A DNA stretch of 64,000 bases from Hymenobacter jeollabukensis (GTDB taxonomy: Bacteria > Bacteroidota > Bacteroidia > Cytophagales > Hymenobacteraceae): contig NZ_VAJM01000005.1 in NCBI RefSeq assembly GCF_005771675.1, forward strand, positions 186,001-250,000, read 5' to 3'. A model generated the notes under the pieces. That model saw only the letters and a program-made list of their open reading frames with translations, was not told the origin of the DNA and made no database searches. Both the position numbers and the translations under genes were made by a program. Below are positions 1-7,378 of the stretch, in pieces. Numbering within the stretch: the stretch's first letter is position 1; every line of letters starts with the position of its first letter.

Positions 1-1
1 C

Positions 2-73
2 ACCAAGGAAGGCCGCCAGGCTTTCCAGGACCACCTCGATACCCTGGAAAAGCTGCTCCGCCGCGACGGGTAA
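2..73 (+). CDS. Winged-helix transcriptional regulator, C-terminal end (partial)
   Basis: Only the last 23 codons are in the window, in frame 2, ending at TAA. The peptide begins TKEGRQAF and continues into a short basic helix ending LRRDG. It resembles the end of the small winged-helix regulators (PF13601, MarR/ArsR-like) that in Bacteroidetes often precede DUF4173-type membrane proteins. The family assignment rests on this short tail and on context. An inverted repeat AACTTTG-n5-CAAAGTT begins 16 nt after the stop and recurs before the DUF4173 gene, so this regulator is the obvious candidate to bind both sites. Confidence 0.5.
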   Translation, partial: TKEGRQAFQDHLDTLEKLLRRDG

Positions 74-88
74 ATTTTTTTGCAGATA

Positions 89-107
89 AACTTTGAACCA
101 CAAAGTT
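89..107. promoter_or_regulatory. Inverted-repeat operator AACTTTG-n5-CAAAGTT
   Basis: A perfect 7-bp inverted repeat with a 5-nt spacer lies between the regulator stop and the start codon at 116. A near-identical site, followed by the same TTCTTTT tail, lies at 554-572 before the next gene. The pair suggests one DNA-binding protein, probably the adjacent winged-helix regulator, acting on both. Only 8 nt separate the site from the ATG. Confidence 0.6.
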
Positions 108-115
108 CTTTTGGA

Positions 116-502
116 ATGAGTATTCTGCGCTACGAGACATCACCCGCCTGCTTCCGCCAGCGTACCACGCTGTCCGCGACTACGGCCTTGAGTCGGCTCA
201 TTGGCGTTCTGAGCGGGACTACCATTTGCTGGATGATATGGCTAGTGGTCATCGGTAGCACATCCAGTTCCAGACTGGCGACGCTGCTCATGGGTGGGCT
301 GGTGGTGCTGCCGGTAGCAGGAGCAGTGTTGCTGCTAGGGCTCGTCAGCTGGCCTTTAGCTCTCCGACTGCGCTATTGCTTCAGCATTAAATCATTCGTG
401 GTGTTGCTGTTAAGTGCTTTAGGACAAGCATTATTGGGGTTGTATGCACTGGCGGTCTGGCAGATGCTGACTGAGCCGACTGCTGGGGATTTTCATTTCT
501 AA
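116..502 (+). CDS. Small membrane protein, unknown function
   Basis: The protein has 128 residues when started at the ATG at 116. The in-frame TTG at 80 lies upstream of the operator palindrome and would translate it, so it was rejected. After a short polar N-terminus there are three hydrophobic stretches, roughly residues 28-50, 55-85 and 95-118, consistent with an inner-membrane protein. No catalytic motif is visible. It sits between two copies of the same operator, just after a regulator gene. It may be a relative of the DUF4153/DUF4173-associated small membrane proteins, but I do not recognise the family. Confidence 0.65.
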   Translation: MSILRYETSPACFRQRTTLSATTALSRLIGVLSGTTICWMIWLVVIGSTSSSRLATLLMGGLVVLPVAGAVLLLGLVSWPLALRLRYCFSIKSFVVLLLSALGQALLGLYALAVWQMLTEPTAGDFHF

Positions 503-553
503 AGCGAGCTTAAGCCCAAGAAGCACGTCTCCACCTCTCTCTTTTTGTTGATA

Positions 554-572
554 AGCTTTGAAATACAAAGTT
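554..572. promoter_or_regulatory. Second copy of the CTTTG/CAAAG operator
   Basis: AGCTTTG-n5-CAAAGTT followed by TTCTTTT matches the site at 89-107 in arm sequence, spacer length and distance to the ATG. One G:T mismatch breaks the outer arm. It ends 8 nt before the start codon at 581. Confidence 0.6.
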
Positions 573-580
573 CTTTTGAT

Positions 581-2251
581 ATGAACGCACTCCCCCTTTT
601 CACCCCCACTAACACCGCCCGGGCCGAAGCCGCACCCTACGCCGGACCGGTGTGGCGCCCGGTGCGCCTGGTACTCACCGCTACCCAGAAATGGCTGCTG
701 CCGCTGGGCGTGCTGGCCTTCGACGTGCTGTTCTGGCAGCAGGGCCTGGGGCTGAACCTGGCCATCTACACCCTGCTGGCCGTGCTGGCCCTGCTGGCCG
801 GGCAGCCCCGCGCCGCCTGGCGCTCCGGCTACTTCCGCCTCGTGCTGCTGGGCGCGCTGGTGAGCTGCGGGGCGGTAGCCTGGTACGGCTCGGCCACGGC
901 GGCGCTGGCCTGCACGGGCTCCTTGCTGATGCTCTGGGGCTACGCCAACCAGCCCCCGCTCAAGCAGGCGGCGCTGGCTCTGCTCACCGGCCTGGGCGCC
1001 GCGGCGCAGGTGGTGACGGGCCTGCCCGCGCTGCTGCTGCGCGCCCTGCCCAGCCGCGACACCAAGGCGGGCCGCGCCGGCTGGTACGTGCGCCTGCTGC
1101 TGGTGCCGGTGCTCATCCTGGGCGTGTTCCATATGCTGTTCGTGCTGGCCAACCCGCGCTACAGCCAGCTGGTCGGGCGGGCCTGGCAGGCGCTGGGCGA
1201 GTGGCTGGGCCGGTTTTTTGAGCTGCTCTCGCTGGGGCACCTGCTGTTTCTGGTGCTGGGGCTGATGGTGACGGCCGCCGCCCTGCTGCGGGTGCCGCTG
1301 CCGGGCCTGGCGCAGTGGGAGGCCCGCTTCGGCGAGCTGGTGCGCCGCCGCCGCGACGGGGTGGCGTCCTTCAGCGTGCCGCGCCCCGATTTCCGGCGCC
1401 GCGACTTCCGCACGGCCGATCTGCGCAAGGAGTATCTGGCCGCGCTGGCCGTATTCGGACTGGTGAACCTGCTGCTGCTGGCCGTCAACGCCATTGACAT
1501 CAGCTGGATCTGGATTGACTTCCGGCCCGAGCCGGGCTTCGACCTGGCGCAGTTCGTGCACGAGGGCACCTACGTACTCATCTTCAGCATTCTGCTGGCC
1601 ATGGGCATCGTGCTCTGGTTTTTCCGCCGCAACCTGAACTTCTACCAGCCCGGCCTGCCCGTGCTGCGCTGGGGCGCCACGGTGTGGGTGCTGCAAAACG
1701 CGGTGCTGGCCGTGTCGGTGGGCGTGCGCAACTACCACTACATCTCGCGCATGGGCCTGGCCTACAAGCGCATCGGGGTGTGCTTTTTCCTGCTGCTGAC
1801 CTTGTTCGGGCTCCTGACCATCCTGCTCAAGATCTGGCAGCGCCGCTCGGCCTTCGCGCTGGTGCGCCTCAACAGCGTGGCCGCCTACCTGGTGCTGCTG
1901 GCGCTGGCCGTGGGCAACTGGGAAGTCTGGATCGTGCGCTACAACCTCACGGTGGGCTTCCCGCAGGTCGACTACGGCTTCCTGCTCGACATGCCCGGCC
2001 GGGTGCTGCCCGCACTGGTGAAGCACCGCGCCATCCTGAACCGCACCAAGCACATCACCCGCGACGCCGGCGGCTTCTACAGCCTCTACGAGGAGGTGAG
2101 CCCGGCCGTGGCCCAGCGCATGCTCGACGAGCGGGTGCGCCGCTGGCAGCAGCGCTACCAGGCCCAGGCCAGCTGGCAGGACTGGAACTACATGGACTGG
2201 CGGGCTCATCAGCAGCTGCCGGCCGCAGACAAAGCCCCATCCACGCACTAA
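581..2251 (+). CDS. DUF4173 (DUF4153-like) multi-pass membrane protein
   Basis: A 556-residue polytopic membrane protein with about ten or more hydrophobic helices. The middle and C-terminal parts carry the pattern I associate with DUF4173: WIWIDFRPEPGFDL, the HEGTYVLIFS helix, then RRNLNFYQ and RNYHYISRMGLAYKRIGV. The ATG at 581 was chosen because the longer TTG start at 545 would read through the operator palindrome. No biochemical role is established for the family. The gene directly follows a regulator and heads a series of small membrane-protein genes, so it is probably the core of that cluster. Its last 30 residues are charged and likely cytoplasmic. Confidence 0.85.
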   Translation: MNALPLFTPTNTARAEAAPYAGPVWRPVRLVLTATQKWLLPLGVLAFDVLFWQQGLGLNLAIYTLLAVLALLAGQPRAAWRSGYFRLVLLGALVSCGAVAWYGSATAALACTGSLLMLWGYANQPPLKQAALALLTGLGAAAQVVTGLPALLLRALPSRDTKAGRAGWYVRLLLVPVLILGVFHMLFVLANPRYSQLVGRAWQALGEWLGRFFELLSLGHLLFLVLGLMVTAAALLRVPLPGLAQWEARFGELVRRRRDGVASFSVPRPDFRRRDFRTADLRKEYLAALAVFGLVNLLLLAVNAIDISWIWIDFRPEPGFDLAQFVHEGTYVLIFSILLAMGIVLWFFRRNLNFYQPGLPVLRWGATVWVLQNAVLAVSVGVRNYHYISRMGLAYKRIGVCFFLLLTLFGLLTILLKIWQRRSAFALVRLNSVAAYLVLLALAVGNWEVWIVRYNLTVGFPQVDYGFLLDMPGRVLPALVKHRAILNRTKHITRDAGGFYSLYEEVSPAVAQRMLDERVRRWQQRYQAQASWQDWNYMDWRAHQQLPAADKAPSTH

Positions 2252-2263
2252 ACCGCTACGCCC

Positions 2264-2593
2264 ATGAATTCTCAACCTACTTTCCCGACGGCGCACCGCC
2301 CTTGGCTGCGGCGCAGCCTGGGCCTGCTGCTCAGTGCAGGCCTGATCGGGCTGATGCTCCGCTTCGTCGATGACTTCCCCGAAGACATGCAGCGCACGGT
2401 CTTCTTCCTGGGCCTGTTTGCGGCCAACGCCCTGCTGTACCTGCTGGTCACGCGCCGGGGCGGTGCCACGCCCGGCGCCGGCCAGGCCGCGCAGACGCTG
2501 CTGGTGGCGCTGGCCGTGCTGATTCACGTGCTCAGCGGGCTGGTGGTGCTGCTCGTCAGCGTGTTCATCTGGCTGGGTATCAACCCGCATTAA
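2264..2593 (+). CDS. Small membrane protein (109 aa), unknown
   Basis: It starts 12 nt after the DUF4173 stop, so is likely co-transcribed. Three hydrophobic segments are visible (about residues 15-33, 45-63 and 78-105) with Arg-rich loops between them. The helix count and short loops suggest a small integral membrane subunit. No known family was recognised. The long antisense frame covering this stretch is a codon-bias shadow. Confidence 0.65.
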   Translation: MNSQPTFPTAHRPWLRRSLGLLLSAGLIGLMLRFVDDFPEDMQRTVFFLGLFAANALLYLLVTRRGGATPGAGQAAQTLLVALAVLIHVLSGLVVLLVSVFIWLGINPH

Positions 2594-2604
2594 GCCGGCG
2601 CATC

Positions 2605-3048
2605 ATGGCTGATATTCTGTCAACCACCCCGCCCGCTTCGCTGCCGCAGTGGCTGCGCGGCAGCCTAGCCCGCGCGGGCCTCGGCCTGGGGCTCATCGGC
2701 TTCATCTGGTACCTCAGCAGTCTGGCCCTGGAGCTGGAGTCGGGCGACCATGCGGTGTTTGGGTTCCTGTTGCTGCTGCTAGTGCTGGCTCACGCGGCCA
2801 CGACGCGGCTGCTGGTCCGGCAGGTCGGCGCCTTCCTGGAGCTGGACGACGAAGCCCCCGACAGTCCCTGGCTGCTCCGGCTGGCTGCCTCGGCGTGGTG
2901 GGTGCTGCTCCTGCTGCTCAGCGGCGCCCTGATTTTGAGCGACGTGGCTTTGCTGCTGTTTGCGCTGGCGTGGCTGTTTCCGGAGCCCAACTACGGCCCC
3001 TCCTGGACCATGCTGATGGTGGACGTCGGTAGTGGCGCTTTGGTCTGA
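2605..3048 (+). CDS. Four-helix small membrane protein, paralogue of the next gene
   Basis: A 147-residue protein with about four hydrophobic helices. It aligns over its length with the 139-residue product of 3134-3553: both share a basic start (QWLRGSL / QWLLRSL), the phrase LGLGLI, an ATTRLL/GTTMLL helix, an acidic motif (ELDDEAPDSPW / PLYDEAAPHSPW), and a final Leu-rich helix. The pair therefore arose by tandem duplication. The start is 11 nt after the previous stop, which suggests one operon. Function is unknown. Confidence 0.65.
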   Translation: MADILSTTPPASLPQWLRGSLARAGLGLGLIGFIWYLSSLALELESGDHAVFGFLLLLLVLAHAATTRLLVRQVGAFLELDDEAPDSPWLLRLAASAWWVLLLLLSGALILSDVALLLFALAWLFPEPNYGPSWTMLMVDVGSGALV

Positions 3049-3133
3049 GGCCGAATGCCTGCCCACGTGTTGCCGGCCGCCGGTTGCTCCGCCGCATTTC
3101 ATCTGCTGCATACCGCCGTCACCACCTTAACTT

Positions 3134-3553
3134 ATGACTCGTCCCGCCTTGACCAACAAACCGACCGCGCTGCGGCAGTGGCTACTGCGGAGCCTGCTTT
3201 GGACGGCGCTGGGCCTCGGTCTAATCGTGGGAGCTTGGAAGGTCTGGGACCCGTTTTTGGCTGACAGCAGCCAGGCCGTCGGATTGCGCTGGTTTGGGCT
3301 GCTGCTGACGCACCTCGGCACGACGATGCTGCTGGGGCAGCAGGCCAACTCCTTACTCCCGCTGTACGATGAAGCGGCGCCGCACAGCCCCTGGCACCTG
3401 AAGCTGGCTACGCAGATCTGGGGCGTGCTGCTGCAGCTGCTGACCTGGGCCGGACTGCTGATTGTCTTCGCCCTGCTGCTGGGCTGCCTGCTGGTAGCCA
3501 CCAGCCACCAAGGTCACCAGCCCTGGCTTTTCTCCCTGATTTCCACCACCTGA
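3134..3553 (+). CDS. Small membrane protein, paralogue of the preceding gene
   Basis: A 139-residue protein with four predicted helices. The shared motif YDEAAPHSPW (around residues 78-87) corresponds to DDEAPDSPW in its neighbour. This conserved acidic/proline loop between two helices is the most likely functional element, but no family with a known role was recognised. An 85-nt spacer separates it from its paralogue, larger than other gaps in the cluster. Confidence 0.65.
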   Translation: MTRPALTNKPTALRQWLLRSLLWTALGLGLIVGAWKVWDPFLADSSQAVGLRWFGLLLTHLGTTMLLGQQANSLLPLYDEAAPHSPWHLKLATQIWGVLLQLLTWAGLLIVFALLLGCLLVATSHQGHQPWLFSLISTT

Positions 3554-3584
3554 TTTCCCGCCGCCTAGCCGCGGCCCTACTGCC

Positions 3585-4361
3585 ATGACCTTTGCCAACT
3601 GGACTGCCTATTTCCGCACCAATCACGCCCACCTCGCCGACCTGAGCTGGGACGACTCCTACCGCCTCACCCAGCGCGAAAAGCGCGCCGCCGGCCGCTC
3701 GCTGCAGCACTTCCAGCGCTTTGAAACCGGGGAGGGCCAGCACCTGCGCCGCCGGGCCGAGGACCTGCACGACCCGGACTACGCGGCCGCCATCGGCGGG
3801 CTCATCAGCGAGGAAACCGACCACTCCATTGCGCTGGGGCAGTTTCTGGATGCGCAGGGTTTGCCGCGCCTGGGCCGCAGCTGGGTCAACGACGCTTTCC
3901 GCTGGCTGCGCCGCTGGGGCGGCCTCGAAACCACCGTGCGGGTGCTGCTCACGGCCGAAGTGGTGGGCACGGTGTACTTCCGCGCCCTCTACCACGCCAC
4001 CTACTCCGGCCTGCTGCAGCAGCTGTGCCTGCGCATCATCCGCGACGAGCAGATGCACGTCAATTTCCAGGCCTACACCCTCACGCAGCTGCGCCCGCGC
4101 CGCAACGCCTTCAGCTGGGGGCTGCGGCAGCTGCTGCACGGCGGCCTCACGGCGGGTACTGCCCTGGTGGTGTGGCTGTGCTTCAACCGCACCCTCTGGG
4201 CCGGCGGCATGGGTCCGGTGGGCTTTTTCGCCGCCGTGGCCGAGGAGTGGGACCGGGCCTGCAGCCTGCTGCGCCAGCCGGGCCGCATCGAAATCCGTGA
4301 CCCGCAGCCGGCCACCCGCCGCGGCACTACCGGGTCGACCCACTTAGCTGTCAGCTTCTGA
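3585..4361 (+). CDS. Ferritin-like di-iron protein
   Basis: A 258-residue protein whose helices carry the spacing of a ferritin-like di-iron site: Glu50, Glu77xxHis80, Glu125 and Glu155xxHis158. That is the E / ExxH / E / ExxH arrangement of di-iron oxidases and oxygenases. The intervening segments are helical and Arg-rich. From about residue 175 a Gly/Leu-rich hydrophobic segment follows, possibly a membrane anchor, which is unusual for a soluble ferritin fold. It lies inside a run of membrane-protein genes, suggesting a membrane-associated oxidation or hydroxylation. The substrate cannot be inferred. Confidence 0.7.
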   Translation: MTFANWTAYFRTNHAHLADLSWDDSYRLTQREKRAAGRSLQHFQRFETGEGQHLRRRAEDLHDPDYAAAIGGLISEETDHSIALGQFLDAQGLPRLGRSWVNDAFRWLRRWGGLETTVRVLLTAEVVGTVYFRALYHATYSGLLQQLCLRIIRDEQMHVNFQAYTLTQLRPRRNAFSWGLRQLLHGGLTAGTALVVWLCFNRTLWAGGMGPVGFFAAVAEEWDRACSLLRQPGRIEIRDPQPATRRGTTGSTHLAVSF

Positions 4362-4374
4362 GCCGCCCGTCTCC

Positions 4375-4794
4375 ATGAACCACTCTGCCCCTTCTCAAGC
4401 GGTAGTGCCGCCCCTGGCCTCAGCGGAGCCGGCCCGCGTACTGGCCCTGGCCCAGCAGGTCAAGGATACCGTCACCATCGTGTGCATGAATCTGATGCTG
4501 CTGGTGCCCATTGCCTGGCCCGGCCTGGTGCTCTACGGGCTGCGCTGGCGTCTGACGCGGCGCGGCGCCCGGCCGAGCCGGGTGCTCTGGAGCCTCACGC
4601 TGATTCACGAGCTGCTCTGCTTCTGGCTGTTTGCCGACATCAAGCCCGACTCCGATATGGCTGGAATGGGCCTGTTTGCCATCAGCTACGTGCTGGGTAC
4701 GCTGCTCTCCATCGGCGCGCTGCTGACGCTAATGAGCCTGGCGGCGCCCGCGCCGGCCGCTTACTCCACACCGCCCGCTGATGCTGCTGACTGA
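4375..4794 (+). CDS. Small membrane protein (139 aa), unknown
   Basis: It begins 13 nt after the di-iron gene. After a 25-residue Pro/Ala-rich N-terminus there are three or four hydrophobic helices (about 35-55, 75-90, 96-125). The C-terminus is Ala/Pro-rich. The last 14 nt overlap the next gene, indicating translational coupling. No recognisable family. Confidence 0.6.
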   Translation: MNHSAPSQAVVPPLASAEPARVLALAQQVKDTVTIVCMNLMLLVPIAWPGLVLYGLRWRLTRRGARPSRVLWSLTLIHELLCFWLFADIKPDSDMAGMGLFAISYVLGTLLSIGALLTLMSLAAPAPAAYSTPPADAAD

Positions 4795-5137
4795 GCTGAT
4801 GAACCTGGCCTGGCTGGCCGTGCGCCTGGCCCCGCGGCTGCTGTGGTGGCTGCTGGCGGGCCTGCTGCTGGCCGCGCTGAACCAGATTTTTCGGACCGAG
4901 CTGTGGCCGAATACGCCCGGGGCCGAGCCGTTTTTCAAGCTGGTGGCGCTGTGCTGCGGGCTGCCGCTGCCCTGGCTGCTGGCCCGCACCGCGCAGCGAC
5001 TTGGCCGGCAGCTGCGCGGCTGGTTCTGGCGCCTGTTCTGGCGGCTGGCCGCCGTGGCGGGCTACGTCGGGGCGTTTATCATCTCCGTCGTGGGCCTGAT
5101 CGGGCTAGCCTACCAGCTGCTGCGGGTATTTAGCTAA
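4781..5137 (+). CDS. Small membrane protein (118 aa), unknown
   Basis: The ATG at 4781 overlaps the preceding gene by 14 nt; an alternative ATG at 4799 would remove the overlap. There are three hydrophobic helices, with a strongly basic middle (RTAQRLGRQLRGWFWRLFWR) that is probably cytoplasmic by the positive-inside rule. Function is unknown. Its close packing with neighbours argues for an operon. Confidence 0.6.
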   Translation: MLLTELMNLAWLAVRLAPRLLWWLLAGLLLAALNQIFRTELWPNTPGAEPFFKLVALCCGLPLPWLLARTAQRLGRQLRGWFWRLFWRLAAVAGYVGAFIISVVGLIGLAYQLLRVFS

Positions 5138-5185
5138 GCCTCCGGCTTTGGTGCATCACTGCTATTCTCACTTTTTACCAGCCTT

Positions 5186-5725
5186 ATGCCTGCATCCTCG
5201 CCCGCTTCCACCGCCGCCCGGCCCGTGAGTGGCCTGCGTAATTACTTGTCCCTAGTGCTGCTGTTTGTGCCGGCGGTGGCATTTGGGGCGTTGCTGCTGC
5301 TCACGCCCGGGCTGGCCCAGCGGCTGCACCTGCAGGCCGCGTTTCCGTTCGTGCCCTGGCAGTTTTGGGTGGTGCTGCTGGCCGGGGCCGGGGCCACCTA
5401 CGGCGGCGTGGCCGACTGGCGCTACCACCGCAACCCGCTGCACCTGAAGCTGCCCGCCAAGGAGCGCGACGCCGAGGCCCTGGCTCTGGGCGCGGGCGGC
5501 GTACCCATGTTCGGGCTGATGTGGCTGGCCATGCTCAGCGCGCAGCCCGCCCGCTACCTCGTGCCCATCGTGGTGGTGCTCATCTACACCGTGGTGGCCA
5601 TCTGCTACGACGAGTTCGTGTTTCACCGCAAGCGCTGCGGCCCCGAGGAAACACGCTACCACCGCCTGCTGGTGTTCGGCAACGGCCTGGCCTGGCTGGC
5701 CTGGTTTCACTTCATCTACGGCTGA
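5186..5725 (+). CDS. Membrane protein (179 aa), unknown
   Basis: Four to five hydrophobic segments, with an intervening polar section around residues 75-100 (WRYHRNPLHLKLPAKERDAE) and a conserved-looking YDEFVFHRKRCGPEETRYHR loop near residues 142-161. The His and Glu clusters could bind metal, but this is speculative. The stop codon overlaps the start of the next gene (TGATG). Confidence 0.6.
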   Translation: MPASSPASTAARPVSGLRNYLSLVLLFVPAVAFGALLLLTPGLAQRLHLQAAFPFVPWQFWVVLLAGAGATYGGVADWRYHRNPLHLKLPAKERDAEALALGAGGVPMFGLMWLAMLSAQPARYLVPIVVVLIYTVVAICYDEFVFHRKRCGPEETRYHRLLVFGNGLAWLAWFHFIYG

Positions 5726-6273
5726 TGCGGGCCCTGCGCTACCTGTGCCGCGCCCATCAAGAGCTGGCCCGGCAGCCCCTGCCGCCCGCCGGGAGCTGGC
5801 GCCAGCCCTTCGACCCCGGGGCCCGCTGGATGCACCAGCAGCTCCGGCGCCTGCGCCCCTCCGGCTGCTTGCCGCCCTTCGACGTCTACATCCGCTACGA
5901 CCGGTACGGCTGGCTGAAATACGGCCTATGCCTGCTGGCTGCTGCCCTGGTGGCCGCGCCGCTGCTGGCGGCGGGGCACGGGGCCTGGCTGCCGCTGGCG
6001 GGGCTGGCGTTTTACCTGGCCGAAATCCACCTGCTGTTCGTCTTCCCGCTGCTGCTCGACGGCCACCCGCGGCCCCTGCGCCGGAGCGCCGCGCTGCTGC
6101 ACCGCCGGGTAGGAGTGGGGCCGGCCCTGCTGACGGTGCTGCCCATTGCGGCCCACATGCTGCTGGGGCTGCTGCGCCCGCGCCGCCCGCTGCTGCATTG
6201 GTACGCCGGCTGCCTGGCGGTGCTCTACTGGTACGAAGACGTGCGGAAGCCAACCCACGCCGCGCGGCCGTAG
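5725..6273 (+). CDS. Membrane protein (182 aa), last gene of the cluster
   Basis: The ATG at 5725 shares its A with the TGA of the preceding gene, the classic coupled start. The longer in-frame extension upstream was rejected for that reason. The first 65 residues are polar and Arg-rich; three hydrophobic helices follow (about 68-85, 90-112, 132-155). The end is polar. No family was recognised. It closes a ten-gene same-strand run that begins with the winged-helix regulator. Confidence 0.6.
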   Translation: MRALRYLCRAHQELARQPLPPAGSWRQPFDPGARWMHQQLRRLRPSGCLPPFDVYIRYDRYGWLKYGLCLLAAALVAAPLLAAGHGAWLPLAGLAFYLAEIHLLFVFPLLLDGHPRPLRRSAALLHRRVGVGPALLTVLPIAAHMLLGLLRPRRPLLHWYAGCLAVLYWYEDVRKPTHAARP

Positions 6274-6343
6274 TGGTGCGCAGCCAAGCGCGTAGCCCAC
6301 CTTGCTGCTCCATGTCCAGTTGTCTGCCCGGCTAGTGGGAAGT

Positions 6344-6424
6344 TGTCAAGAATAGTAGATTATGAGTCCTTATTCTTGACAATGTTTGTCAAGAATAAGG
6401 ACTCATAATCTACTATTCTTGACA
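6344..6424. repeat. Perfect 39-bp palindrome with nested inverted repeats
   Basis: Arms 6344-6382 and 6386-6424 are perfectly complementary across a 3-nt centre. Each arm itself starts with TGTCAAGAATA and ends with TATTCTTGACA, so the 11-bp unit occurs four times in alternating orientation. The element is AT-rich in a very GC-rich neighbourhood. It could act as a terminator for the upstream cluster, but it lacks a clear T-tract. It also resembles two head-to-head copies of a 38-bp element with terminal inverted repeats. The rest of the gap 6274-6573 shows nothing else identifiable. Confidence 0.85.
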
Positions 6425-6573
6425 GCCTTTGGAAAGAATTATACCTCGTCAACCGGAATTCTTACCAAGGATTAATCGGGCCACGCCGCACAAGCCCATT
6501 TACCAGTGATAGGCTGTTCCTGCCCCCGAATGGGTGCCTCGTCGGGTGAGCCCACGCCAATACCAAGTTCCCT

Positions 6574-7278
6574 ATGCCCTCTTCCGACCTGCTGGTGCGC
6601 CGCGAGCAATACCGCACCAACGCCCCGCACGAGCCCCTGCGCCTGCTCTACCTCTCCGACCTTCACTTCACCGCCCGCAGCGACGCCGCTGCCGCCCGCA
6701 TCAGCGCCCTGGCCGCCGCCGAGGCCCCGCAGCTCATCCTGCTCGGCGGCGACTACGCCGACACGCCCGGCGGCCGGCGCCCCCTGGCCCGCCTCGTAAC
6801 GGACCTGGCCCGGCTGGCGCCCACCCTGGCCGTGGCCGGCAACCACGACCAGTGGCTGGGCCTGGCCGCCATTCGCGAGTCCATAACCGGCGCGGGCGCC
6901 CACTGGATTGAGGGCCGGCGCCACCAGCACCGCACGGCAGGCGGCCTGCTGCTGCACATCGACGGCAACGTGCGCCCCGAGCCCGCGGCCCTCAGCCAGC
7001 AGGCCGGGCAGCTGCGGCTGCTGTGCGCCCACCGCCCGCCCGATCTTCGCCGCCTGCACCCGCACTACGACCTGATCCTGGCCGGGCACCTGCACGGCGG
7101 GCAGCTGGTGCTCTGGCAGCGCGGTGCCCAGCTGTACCCCGGCCGCCTGTTTTACCGCTGGAACGGCCTGCGCTACGCCCGCGGCGGCTGCCGCATGCTC
7201 GTCAGCCGCGGCCTGGGCGACACCCTGCCGCTGCGCCTGGGCTGCCCCCGCGAGCTGCTGAGCGTGGCGCTGGGTTGA
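6574..7278 (+). CDS. Metallophosphoesterase
   Basis: A 234-residue calcineurin-like phosphoesterase. All metal-binding blocks are present: Asp29-x-His31 (DLH), Gly-Gly-Asp60, Gly-Asn90-His91-Asp92, a mid-protein His (CAHRPP) and the final GHLHGGQ. The organisation is like YaeI/YkuE-type proteins, though it lacks their N-terminal membrane helix. The substrate is unknown; relatives act on lipid or nucleotide diphosphates. It stands alone between the palindrome and the PBP gene. Confidence 0.85.
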   Translation: MPSSDLLVRREQYRTNAPHEPLRLLYLSDLHFTARSDAAAARISALAAAEAPQLILLGGDYADTPGGRRPLARLVTDLARLAPTLAVAGNHDQWLGLAAIRESITGAGAHWIEGRRHQHRTAGGLLLHIDGNVRPEPAALSQQAGQLRLLCAHRPPDLRRLHPHYDLILAGHLHGGQLVLWQRGAQLYPGRLFYRWNGLRYARGGCRMLVSRGLGDTLPLRLGCPRELLSVALG

Positions 7279-7321
7279 GGGCCCGTGCCGCTGGTCTGCC
7301 GCGCACCCGGCCGGTAAGCGG

Positions 7322-7329
7322 TATATTTG
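7322..7329 (+). promoter_or_regulatory. Bacteroidetes -7 element (TATATTTG) for the PBP gene
   Basis: TATATTTG fits the TAnnTTTG consensus of the Bacteroidetes primary sigma factor. It lies 49 nt upstream of the ATG at 7379 and supports that start over the in-frame TTG at 7352. Confidence 0.5.
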
Positions 7330-7378
7330 CACTTCCCCCGGTGCGTGCGCGTTGTGGCAGCCCGGTTCCTTCTGCCCG

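Noticed and set aside
431-2590. Open antisense frame of 719 codons across the DUF4173 gene
   Set aside because: It is Gln/His/Ala-rich with no recognisable domain and mirrors the GC-biased third positions of the plus-strand genes, which have clear membrane-protein features.
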